Below are positions 35,200 through 45,576 of a DNA stretch of 64,000 nucleotides, piece after piece. Source of the stretch: Sapria himalayana. Lineage: Eukaryota > Streptophyta > Magnoliopsida > Malpighiales > Rafflesiaceae. The DNA lies in contig JAREIK010017112.1 of the NCBI GenBank assembly GCA_029783825.1, forward strand, positions 24,895-88,894, in the 5' to 3' direction. Numbering within the stretch: the stretch's first letter is position 1; the number at the start of each line of letters is the position of its first letter. Both the position numbers and the translations under genes were made by a program. Under the pieces are notes generated by a model, which saw only the letters and a program-made list of their open reading frames with translations, was not told the DNA's origin and made no database searches.

Positions 35200-37075
35200 G
35201 CTTATGGAGTGAACAAGTAGTAATAGAGATCTATAAGGCAATAATGGATAAGCTATGCAATAGCCCATCTATTGCCACACTTTGGGATATTATTGCAGAC
35301 CCATAATGATTGATAGTTATTTAGGTATTCAATTACAACCTTTAACAGCAAACTAATTTGAGTTTTATATCTATGGTTCAACAATGTCAATATAGTGGTA
35401 GGGTAATCCAGAACTTAATAGTTATGTCAAAATATTTGATGTTATGCAATATGGTAATAATGATTGGAGTTAGCTTTGATATAATAAGGTTATATTTATT
35501 TCAAATTTTATTAAGGGATAAGACATAGAGTTGGTTTCAGTATTTACCTATGTCTCTATTGAGTATTGGGATGAACTAGTTAGTATCTTTCCCACTAAGT
35601 TTTTCCCACGTAAAATTACATCTCAAATTACAAAGTGAGATAAATTAGTTTCAATAAGATGAGCATGAGACTCTATATGATGCTTTGGACCATTTTAAGG
35701 AGTTATTAAGAAGATGCCCTATATATGGGTTTGAGTTATTATTACAGGCCAAAACTTTCTATAATATGTTGAATTATATGATGTGGTGTATGGTTGATGT
35801 GGTTGTGAGAAAGCAATTATAAAATATCATCAAATGAATCATATTATTTATTTGAGGAACTAGCAAAGAACAATAACCAAACTCCAACAAATCATTCATT
35901 TGGAAGAAGACAAACTAGATTATTGGATTTGGATTTGTTCATTATAATTATGGTGAAAATGAAAGCTTTCCAAGGATGCTTGACACCCAATAAGAAAAGA
36001 GGAGGATTAGGAAAGATTGTCATTTGCATCAACATGAATGGATGAACTTGGATCATGTTTATCAAATGGAGGAAGCAAATGGAATGTAAAATAAAGTGTG
36101 CATGTTTCAACCGAACAATAATGTCCCAATACATCATCAACAGAATGTGAAAAATCATAAGTTTTTTTCGTATTGAGGCTTTAAGAGCGGGTTGTACAAT
36201 ATTGAGAAAACTTCAAGAAATTTTGGGAACAATGGGGTGAGTTATAATAATCAAGTAGACTCGAGATTGAATTATCAACTATCACGAAGAGAAGAAAGGG
36301 TGACCTTGTAAGAAAGCATGAAATTCATCTTAGTAGAATTAAAAAAGAGAAACAATACCCAAGACACTTGGATCGGAAAACTTGAATCGAGATTGAATCA
36401 AATAAGTTTGACAATGAGAAATATAGAAAATCAAATTATACAATAGACAATATCAATGAAGAAAAAAAAAGTTAATGAAGCATCAAGTGATACAAAATCA
36501 AATCCAAAATATTACTCATCTATAAGGGAAATGCATTGAACGAAAGCATTATGAAACTATTGGAGATAATAGCACAATAATTTTTCCAAAATTTATGACT
36601 ATGCCCAAAATTTTTTAAGAAGCCTTTGCTCCCACTAAAGAGAGTTTGATAGATGAAAGATGTAATATCATGAAACCTAATAAAGTCACGACTCTAGTGG
36701 AAGGGAAAGCTCAAATCTCACTCCAAAATGTTAAGGAAAGAAATGAAGAAATAGATGATCAAATAGAAATTATCTGAGGCCATGGAGATAAAAATTTAAT
36801 TAGAATAAAGCTAACAATAAGTTTCTGATAAATATTTCATTTCCAGAATTTTTTTAATAGGGAAAATTGGATACAAACTTTGAGAAGTTTCTTAATATAT
36901 TTTGGAAGCTAGACATGAATATATTGTTTGTCGAAGCTCTACCCCAAATGCTGAATTATGTAAAATTTATTACAAATATAATGAATAGTAAGAGGACATT
37001 AGAGACATGGACTTTGATATGACTGAGAAGTATAGTATAATTATTTAAAGAATACTTCTCAATAGGCTTTGAATA
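35200..37075 (+). pseudogene. Athila-like gag relic (G2)
   Basis: It aligns with G1 4640-6535 throughout. Landmarks: GDKLCNSPSI-like start, SIEYWDELVSIFPTKFFP near 35560 (gag-core pattern SIESWDELV-AFL-KFFP), TSQITK, then a broken QDEHETLYDA segment near 35650. QTPTNHSFGRRQTRLLDLDL lies near 35880-35935, and a region rich in N and Q follows. The C-terminal gag segment matching KLDEHFEKF...MNS lies near 36860-36990. The protease seen in G1 is absent; similarity stops near 37075 and LTR-B begins about 330 bp later. The part between is AT-rich with CATGAC words. Confidence 0.75.
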
Positions 37076-37404
37076 GTGTAAATGGGTCATGACATGAGAA
37101 ATGTCATGACTTCCATTACTTTTCAACTATTACAATTTTTTGCCACAACTTTATGCTCCTAGTGGGAGTTACTTATATCATGACAATCCTTTTCCCTCAT
37201 GATATTTATACTCTAGAGAAAATTCAAAGAGATTAAAAAACTCACAACATTAACCTAGCACCACTACTTATAGCTTTAAGATTCAAATGGAACCTTAAAA
37301 GGATATATATTTAAGATTTTTCAAATAAAAAGAAAGTGGTTAATTAGATTTCAAGCTAGAAACTTGCAAAACCCTATGTGGTGTGATTTAAACCCAAAAT
37401 TAAA

Positions 37405-38670
37405 GAAAATCAAAGGTGAACACAAGCAAGAATTGGTTGGGATTAGGTTTTAAGACATAGATCATCACTAAGGTTTTCATTGGGAATTATCAATTCCAAA
37501 AGATTCAACTCCAAATATTTCATGTGAATTCTTCTTCAATAACAAGTAAAATTGGGATCTAGGATAAGTTAATTATACTCTTATTATGATTGTATGATTA
37601 TACAATATCTATATTTGTAGTAATGTTATGGTTTGAATGTTGATGGATGTATATGCTAATTAAAAAAAGATTTAGGATTTTCACTATATTATAGGTTTTT
37701 GCAAGTTGGACATGATGAAAAGTGAGAGAAAAGCCATGGCACCTACTCATGAGGTATGAAATGAAAGAAGTGACAACCCTTCTAATATTATCGTGTGAGA
37801 TAAACCTATGCATGAAAATCTTAAATTAAAGTAAGTTTACTTATTATAAATTTATAATGAGTATGAAGCTATAAGTATAAACATATTTATGACCAATCCA
37901 TAATGAATACTCTAGAAGAGCTGGCTTTCAAATAATGTAAGGATTGTGTAGAATATTTAACCTAGGAGTTTCACCATAGTTTTGAAATCATGTGTTAGCA
38001 TTGGATGATAGTGATATGTAAGTAATGGGACACACACACAAAAGTGGAGGTGTTTTATATAGTGCTAATAGTCCTTGAGACATTTCTTTATGTATGATTT
38101 ATAAAGGTAAGATTTATGAGAAGACATATATTAATTGACATGAGTATGATGCTCACAAAGCTAAAAGCACAAATATATTTATTACCATAATTGTTCACAT
38201 ATTTAATATATTAAAGATTAGAGAATATAAGTGCGTATTCAAAGTAATCATTAATGATAATTGACATATTATGTAAAATGAGTATACATGTGAATGACTT
38301 CTGAATGGAATAACATATGGTTTTGGTGGTAAAATGTCGAGGGCATAACTATGAAGATATCATCCTTTAGTAATAGTTTAAAAAATACAAATACCATGTA
38401 TGCTACTGAACACTAGGATATTTCCATATTAATCTATCCTTCATTCGATAATTGAGCATAATATTGCCTAGATGGTAAAGAAATCTTATTATACATAAGA
38501 AAGTAAGTCAACCTTAGAGTCTAAGTATCTTTCTAAAATCTCAAGTCAATTTACTAAACTTGATAAGTACTTAGTTCACTATTAGTTAGTTAAACTACCT
38601 ACACAATCTCTATAGGATAAATATTTGGACATATGTCCATCTTTACTCCTTATATGATGCATATACTTGG
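37405..38670 (+). repeat. Athila-like LTR-B, left part
   Basis: Its start is marked by GCAAGAATTGGTTGGGATTAGG near 37425, which recurs at the start of LTR-C (44967). It is interrupted at 38670 by copia-2 and continues from 43912 (GGAACTCTGTTAGAC...) to about 44000. There ATCTATGTCACAAATAATAAG matches LTR-C at 50491, and a degenerate primer-binding site follows. Confidence 0.75.
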
Positions 38671-38956
38671 TGTTAGAATTTTTTATCAATATATATATAT
38701 ATATATGTGATTATGTTGAACATAACATCAATGGATTCTATTGAACATAACACAACATCCCATAGAACAAGAACATAACACAATCATAACAAACACCAAT
38801 TTTAATGTGGGTCACTAATCATTAAATATGACTAGCTACATCTATTAGAAAAGCATGTAGCACTTACAAATTTATTAAACCAACTATTTTGATAAATAAT
38901 TGAGAGAGAGAGAGAGAGAAAAGAAGAATAGAGCATATAATTTTGATTACAAATAT

Positions 38957-39003
<47 letters not shown>

Positions 39004-39231
39004 ATATAGAATAATTAGGGGTTCTACATTAATCATAATGAGTTGGATCTTTAGAGTAGACTAGGTCATGCTCCAAAAATTCATATAGCCCACTGACCAG
39101 GTAGTAGGACCCCATTATTGTCCAAATTTCATTTATCCAATCTCTCAATATATTAGTACCTACACTTATGAATAAAACAGAGAAAGAAAATAGTTAGTTG
39201 AAAAAAATAATAAAACAAATTATATACTACA
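38671..39231 (-). repeat. copia-2 3' LTR (with GA and AT microsatellites)
   Basis: A 561-bp LTR paired with 43397-43906. On the plus strand it starts TGTTAGAATTTTTTATC and ends TATACTACA. It carries (AT)n at 38687-38706, (GA)n at about 38903-38921 and a long (AT)n/(TATG)n run at about 38959-39008. The same three microsatellite positions exist in the other LTR with different lengths. Confidence 0.9.
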
Positions 39232-39242
39232 ATCTCCACTTT
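39232..39242 (-). other. copia-2 polypurine tract
   Basis: On the minus strand AAAGTGGAGAT directly precedes the LTR start TGTAGT, close to the AAGTGGGAGAT tract of plant copia elements. Confidence 0.8.
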
Positions 39243-39249
39243 AAGTTGT

Positions 39250-42200
39250 TTTGTATATGGATAAAATGATGCTCTCTATAAATGATTAGTCCTAATAGGA
39301 CTATAACTAATTTGATATATTTAGTAAGTCAAGATTGTGTCATGACTTATTCAGAGTGAGAGATTTGGTAAACATGTCAGCTAAATTATCAGAGGTTCCA
39401 ATCTTCTTCACTTGCGCCTCTTCTCAAATTGAAGAAAATAATACTAAAAATCAATGTGTTTTGTCCTCTCATGGTGTACTTGGTCTTTTGCTAAACAAAT
39501 AGCACTAAGGTTGTCACAAAATATTACTAAAACCTTCTTGTGAAGACTAAGTTCCTTGAGAAAACCCTTCATCTAGATCCCTTCCATCGTAGCTTCAATT
39601 AGAGCCATGTACTCTAATTTAGTAGAAGATAAAGTAAAAAAGATTGAAGAGTGACTTTCTAGCTAACTACAAAGCCACATACAATGAAGACATAGCCAGT
39701 CATAGACTATTTACTGCCAACATTTTCTACATACTCAGAATCAGAATATCCATCTAGCATGAGTTTAGATTTTTTATCAAATATCAGACCTACATCTGAT
39801 GTCCCCTTGAGGTACTCAAGTATCTTTTTTACAGATTTCTAGTACTCTTAACAAGGGTTTACCATAAACCTACTCTACACTCACTACATGAGTAATATCA
39901 TGTCAAGTGCACACCATGAGATGCATGAGGCTCCTAAAAACCTTAGACATTTATTTTTGTTCAGGTTCAGGATGAGGACAGAACTCCAATGACAGATGGA
40001 GGTTGAAAGCATATGGCATGGATAGTGGCTTACAAGAATCATTCCAAATTTAGATAGAATTTTCTGAATATACTATTTCTGTGATAGAAATAATTTTCTT
40101 TTGTTCTATCTCTAAAAATTTTTATGCGTAGAATTATTTTTGGCCCTCCCTAATTTTTCATATCAAATTCAAAATTGAAAAAATTCTTCAATTCTTGAAT
40201 GTCAGATTTATTTCTAGTAGTGATAAGCATATAATCTACATATAATAGTAAGTAGATATATGACTCTTCCTTTAGCCTTTTAAATAAATACAATAGTCTT
40301 GGTCATGCCTATTCTATTCATGACTAGTCATTAAATAGTCAAATTTCTTGTATCATAGATGAGGAGACTCTTTAAGTCCATAGTGGGACTTCAGAAGCAT
40401 GGGCACATGGGTTTATTTACCTGATACCTCAAAACCCTTAGGCTGGCTCATGTAAATTTCTTCATCTGGATCTCCATATAGGAAAGTAGTTTTGACATTT
40501 AGTTGCTCAAGTTCAAGATCTTGATGTGCCACTAATGCTAGAAGCATCCTAAATGAGGTATGTCTTACTACAAAAGAGAATATCTCACTATAATCAATAC
40601 TTTCTTTCTGACTGAGCCCTTTTACAACTAGACGTGCCTTATATTTTACACCACCAGTAACTGAGATATCTTTTTACTTCTTCAAAACTTAATTTGCAAG
40701 AAACTATTGTTCTCTCATTTAGTTTAGGTACAAAAATCAAAGCACCATTCTTATCAAGGAATTCAATCTTTTCATTCATGAAAATTAATTATTACTCAAA
40801 TTCAAAACATTTGACATCATCCTTGAAAGAGGATGATTTAGGAATGACAATTTCTTTGGCAACTTGTAGGGCAAATCCTACAAATTCATCAAAGCTAAAA
40901 ATTAGAAGAAGACCTATATTTATCCTCCCAGGTCTATCCCTAGAAATATTGTAGAGAATATACACTTCAAGTGTAGGTTTGGAATTAGATTCCAAAACAA
41001 ACTCAAAATCATATTCATGATTAGCTATTGATTGTCTAGAGACAAATTCAGACATCCTTCATGGAGTCACAGAATTGAATTTTAGCTCCACCATAAGATC
41101 ATATTTGTGGAACTTTAGATGACTAGATAAGACTAGGTACATGTTTTAGGATGATACTTTCATCAATGGTAACACTCCTTGAGAAGATTACTCTCAATTC
41201 AGATTGTGACCAAATATGGAATCCTTTGGTTATCACTATATCTTACAAATATTCTTTTTCTTGGTCCCAATTCAAGGTTAGCATCATTTACATTATAGTA
41301 GGCAACACAACCAAATAATTTAGACTAGAATAATCTATAGGGTTACTAGACCATACCTCAAATATAATTTTAAAATGAATTCCACTTTGTGGTGATCTAT
41401 TTATCATATGGCATTTTGTATTTACAACATCAACCCAAAACTTTTTACCTATGCCTGATTGAGAGAGCATACAATGAGTTCTCTCCAAAAGAATTTGGTT
41501 TAATCTTTTAGCAATACCATTTTGTTGAGGAGTGTCCCTAATTGTTGTATCTCTAGTTATATCTTTGTCATTGTATCCTTCCTCAAATTCAGATGAATAA
41601 AATTCTAGACCATTGTCTATTCGTAGTAATTTAGCCTTATTAAGTATTTTATTCTTTACTAAGCTAACCCACTCCCTAAATTTTCCAAAAGTTTTAGATT
41701 TATATTTCATCATGAATACCTAGGATATCCTAGAGTAGTCATCTACGAGACATAAAAATATTTGGGCACCACCAAGAGATGGGACCCTTGATGGTCCCCA
41801 ACAGTCAGGATGAATATAATCCGAACTATCTTTTGTGTAGTGTATAATTTTAAAAAAAACTTAGTTCTATGTTCCTTACTGAAAATAGAATTATCACAAA
41901 AATTTAGTTTACTAATGTTATGACAAACAAGAAGGTTAAGATCGGAAAGGATTTTTATACCTTTCTCACCCATATGTGCGAGCCATATGTACCATAATCT
42001 AGTAAATAAACTTCAGCTTTAGTCTTTAGATGCATGCTCTCCGGATGTGATAGTATAGCTCCTACCACCATGGAACCCATTAGTGTGTATAGCATTCCAC
42101 TCTTCTACCCCTTCACTATGATATCGTCTTCTTAGTAAATATTTAGTATTCCCTCACAGCCACTAAAGATACATCACTGATCACTCTGAACACCAAGAAA

Positions 42201-42640
42201 GATCAAATTCATAGTCATCTCTAGAACATGTCTTACTTCTAATAAGAAGATGATCTGACCACCAAATGTCCTTGGATTGACTATGCTGACTCCAGCAACT
42301 TTACATTGTTGGCTGTTACCCATAATAGCAAGACCAATTTTCTTCATATCGTATTGATTAAACTATTATAAATGTGTACTAATGTGAAAGGAAGCACCAA
42401 TATCTAGGATCTAGGAGTCATATTATGCAATAGTAGTATAGGTGACTAGCATGAGGTCATCTTCATCCATGGCATCAAGTAATACAACAGTTACAACCAT
42501 AGGTGGGGGAACAGGCTGACCTGACTGATTAGGTCTCATCTTCTTCCTTGAGCATTCAGTTTTCTAGTGCCCTTTCTATTTGCAGTAATATAGGTGTCAT
42601 CCTCCTTAGACATTTTCTAAAATATATTTTCCTTTTTCTT
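39250..42640 (-). pseudogene. copia-2 pol relic: protease, integrase, RT, RNase H
   Basis: On the minus strand from 42600: a knuckle-like CYCKWKGH segment, then ILDIGASFHISTHL near 42410 (retroviral-type aspartic protease, family pattern LDTGCSYHMC). Integrase lies within 41990-41288, with WVSLVKNKILNKAKLLRIDNGLEFYS and DTPQQNGIAKRLNQILLERT; the catalytic Glu of the pattern NGVAERMN is Lys here. The stretch 41055-40792 reads a linker with DRPGRINI and FALQVAKEIVIP. The RT has its active site at 40231-40242 read as YVDY in place of YVDD, so the second catalytic Asp is lost, then FLRIKIFRDRTKENYFYH near 40120. RNase H follows toward 39300. Several stops and frameshifts. Confidence 0.85.
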
Positions 42641-43300
42641 GAATGAAGTGGGCTGGGGCCTCTTCTTCATTACCACCAATTCAGTAGCTTGCTACTCAGT
42701 CCATTCAATAGTTGCACCCTACCTCATCTCTCTAGAATGTAGAGCATACCAAATATCATCTAGAGTAATTTCATCCTTCCCCACTATCAATAATTCCACA
42801 ATATTTTTATATGAAGTTAGAAGCAAGACTAGTAGCAAAAGTGCAACATCTTCATCTTCCACCTTGGTATCTACATGCTTCTGGTCCATAAGGATGCTAT
42901 CCAAATCATTTAAGTGATTCTTTAATGGAGTCACTTCTTACATCCTCAGTGTGAAGAGTCTCTTTTTTAATAGAAGCTTATTCATGAGTGACTTTGGCAT
43001 ATACAATGACTCTAGCTTGAGCCACAAGCCTTCAACATTCTCATTATCTATTACCTCAGATATCACCTCATTAGCTAGGCTCAAAAGAATCATAGAGTGG
43101 ACCTTCTGTTCACACCTTCATGCATCAGCCTCTATTATCCCAATAGCAGCAGCATCATCATCACAACCATCGACTAGAGAGCTCTATATATCAAAGTTTT
43201 TTAGATGAGCCCTCATATTTATTTGCCACATACTAAAACTATTCCTACCATTAAATTTCTCAATAGTAGTGTCCAATATTCTTGACATTTCAATAAAATT
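42641..43300 (-). pseudogene. copia-2 gag relic (UBN2-like)
   Basis: The minus-strand frame 42934-42719 reads MTPLKNHLNDLDSILMD, then VEDEDVALLLLVLLLTSYKN and ITLDDIWYALHSREMR. This matches the plant copia gag UBN2 pattern (VSEHLN-FN-L---L---G---DED-A-ILL-SLP-SY-N, then LEEV---LLSEE-R). The upstream part to about 43260 continues gag with frameshifts, including RWTFCSHLHASAS-type shadows on the other strand that are not coding. It starts close to the primer-binding site. Confidence 0.8.
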
Positions 43301-43380
43301 TACAAATCGCTAAATCAAAATAATTGTACAAGCAACAGAACCAAAATTGATCAACGTAACAAAAACTAAAATATAGCCAA

Positions 43381-43394
43381 ACTCTCTAATACCA
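43381..43394 (-). other. copia-2 primer-binding site
   Basis: The minus strand reads TGGTATTAGAGAGT two bases after the 5' LTR end, a decayed match to the tRNA-iMet complement TGGTATCAGAGCCA. Confidence 0.75.
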
Positions 43395-43396
43395 AT

Positions 43397-43906
43397 TGTT
43401 AGAATTTTCTATCTGTATATATAAGTGAATATGTTGAACATAACATCAATGGATTATGAAGAATATAACATAATATCCTAAAGAACAAGTTCATGACACA
43501 ACCACAACAAATATTAGTTTTAACATAGTTCACTAGCCATTCAATTTCACTAGCTATGTCTACTAGAAAAAAGCAAAGTGCTTATAGATTTATTAATCCA
43601 CCTATTTCAGTATATAATCGAGAGAGAGAGAGAGAGAGAAGAATAGAGCATGCATTTGTGATTTATTGATATTATATATATATATATATTAGAGTTCTAC
43701 ATAAATCAGAATGGGTCAAATCTTCAAAGCAAACCAGGTCATGCTCCAAAAATTTTTCTTTTCACTTATTGAGTAGTGGGACCCCATTATTGTTCTAATG
43801 TCATGTATCTAATATCTCAACATATTAGTACCTATACTTATAAATAAAATAGAGAAACAAAATAGAGGGTTAAGAAAATAGATAACAAACAAAATTATAA
43901 CTTACA
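43397..43906 (-). repeat. copia-2 5' LTR
   Basis: A 510-bp LTR matching 38671-39231, including the phrases GTTGAACATAACATCAATGG, CAGGTCATGCTCCAAAAATT and GGGACCCCATTATTGT. It contains (GA)n at 43619-43640 and a shorter (AT)n at 43673-43690. It ends TTACA at 43906, followed by CTTGG. Confidence 0.9.
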
Positions 43907-43911
43907 CTTGG

Positions 43912-44000
43912 GGAACTCTGTTAGACAAAAACAAACACTAAATGACCTTTTGGATCTATGTCACAAATAATAAGTTTGTTATTATAACAAAGTCATGATA
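43912..44000 (+). repeat. Athila-like LTR-B, right part
   Basis: Continuation of LTR-B after copia-2. It matches LTR-C 50470-50520 and ends with AACAAAGTCATGATATG, followed by a strongly decayed primer-binding site near 43998. Confidence 0.65.
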
Positions 44001-44289
44001 TGTTTTTGTTATCTTTCAATGAGATTTTTTAGTTTGGTTAGTCAACTTGAGTTGACATAACTTTTATTATAAAAGAATAGTTCTATTTCTAGTTGTATAA
44101 AAAACAATTATTAATTAGTGTTTGTTTTATATTTGTGTTTTTGTTTTGTCTTTTTTTATAGCCAATACATGAGCTGAAGTTATGAAACTGAGTTAATATC
44201 TCTAGATTCAAAAATTTATAGAATAAAAAAAATAATTTTGAGACAAAGAGCTAACTGCTAAGAGATAAAACATATAAGGTATGACAACT

Positions 44290-44935
44290 ATTTGAACCAC
44301 CAAGATGGGTGATGGACAAGCTATTTAATAACCTAATTATCATTATACAATGGGAGACTATTGGTGGTTAATTTTGCTTGATAATGACTCTAAGATTTGG
44401 ATATAAATAATACAAGAGAACTATTTTGAGTTGAAGCTTAGTGTTATAATGATGGTGTAATGATGTCGATTTGATGGTCAATTTTTAGAAGATCTGGATA
44501 GTCATGTCACAACTTTCTTAGATTTTTGCAACATGGTAAAGTTGAATGGAGTTATCCTAGATATGATAAGGTTAAGACTTTTCCATTTTTGTTGAGAGAC
44601 AAGGCCCAAAGCAAGTTTTATTACTTATCTAGATGATCAATTGAAAGTTGGGATAAACTTGTATAACTTTTCTTAACCATTTCTTCCTACCTCACATCAC
44701 CTCTCAACTAAAAAAAATAAGTCAATTTTTACAAGAGGAGTAGAAGACATTATAATTCTTGGGCTATTAGAGTTGTAAAAATAAGTTAATTTTTACTTTA
44801 TAAGGTACATGGTTGATGCTGCCTCAGGTGGTTCTATCATGAACAAGTTACATGAAAAGGTATATTTCCTATTTGAAGAGATTATTGGATTTTGAACCAA
44901 GAGCATGCAAAATATTAATCTGTATGACTTCCAAT
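44290..44935 (+). pseudogene. Athila-like gag relic (G5), clearest gag in the window
   Basis: Readable with few shifts: ENYFELKLSVIMMV near 44419, then FLEDLDSHVTTFLDFCNMVK near 44485-44545, GVILDMIRLRLFPFLLRDKAQ near 44550-44612, SIESWDKLV near 44638, and later YMVDAASGGSIMNKLHEKVYF near 44810-44870 with LFEE. These are the successive blocks of the plant Ty3/gypsy gag domain. Gag forms the virus-like particle in the cytoplasm. Stops interrupt it. It is truncated: the sequence passes directly from gag into LTR-C near 44945, without protease, RT or integrase. Confidence 0.82.
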
Positions 44936-44944
44936 ATTCAATTA

Positions 44945-45194
44945 GGGGTAAGTGTAAGGTGAATGCAAACAAGAATTTGTTGGGATTAGGTTATGTGACT
45001 TAGATCCTCACTAGGGACATTATAGTAAACCCTCAATGAAATGAGATGCTACTCCAAACATTTTGCATGAATTTTTTTCCAATGTCAAGCTAAATTGGGA
45101 TTTATGATTGGTTTATTACACTTGTGTTATGATGATGTTATTGTATAATATTTTTTTATTGTAATGTTCTTGTTGGAATGTTGATGGATATGTA
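44945..45194 (+). repeat. Athila-like LTR-C, left part
   Basis: It begins with GCAAACAAGAATTTGTTGGG, as in LTR-B, and continues to GTTGATGGATATGTA. It is cut by the hAT element at 45195. The last eight bases GATATGTA are the target duplication. Confidence 0.78.
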
Positions 45195-45370
45195 TAGGGA
45201 TGGCATCGGATCGGATTTGGATCGGATTTTTCAAAATCCATATCCGATCCTAAATAAAAATAATATATCCATATCCATATCCAAATACTACGGATAAAAA
45301 AAAATTAAATCTATATCCTATCCATCGGATTTCGGATATTCTCCAAGGATATCGGATTTATCCATGCGAT
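45195..45370. repeat. Left TIR and subterminal repeats of the hAT element
   Basis: The 11-bp TIR is followed by a cluster of GGATCGGAT, ATCGGATTT and ATATCCGATCC words in both orientations (45203-45365). Subterminal clusters of this kind are transposase-binding sites in characterised hAT elements (Ac); the role here is inferred. Confidence 0.8.
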
Positions 45371-45576
45371 ATTAAGACGTATTTTGCTAACCTATGACAC
45401 CAGTTATAATTTCATGATTTATTAATTTAGGAATATAAACCAAAGTCTAATGTTAATAAAACATCACAAATCAAAATATTTGTATCAAGTGACAAATTCA
45501 AAATGTTTAACATCTTAAACAAAGTTTCAACAAGGTTTGATAGACTTCATCTTCATAAAAGTTGATAAAAATGTTG

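Larger units (their letters stand above)
38671..43906 (-). mobile_element. copia-2: complete but decayed Ty1/copia element in LTR-B
   Basis: A 5236-bp element with two LTRs (38671-39231 and 43397-43906) and a perfect 5-bp target duplication CTTGG (38666-38670 and 43907-43911). Its flanks join into a continuous Athila-like LTR. Coding order on the minus strand is gag, zinc-knuckle/protease, integrase, RT, RNase H. The primer-binding site lies next to the right LTR and the polypurine tract next to the left LTR, both fitting minus orientation. Domain content and the DCWGPS-type integrase entry suggest the Tork/TNT1-like lineage (inference). It is inactive. Confidence 0.93.

Noticed and set aside
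35892..36158. Minus-strand 88-codon frame
   Set aside because: Shadow of plus-strand Athila-like gag G2.
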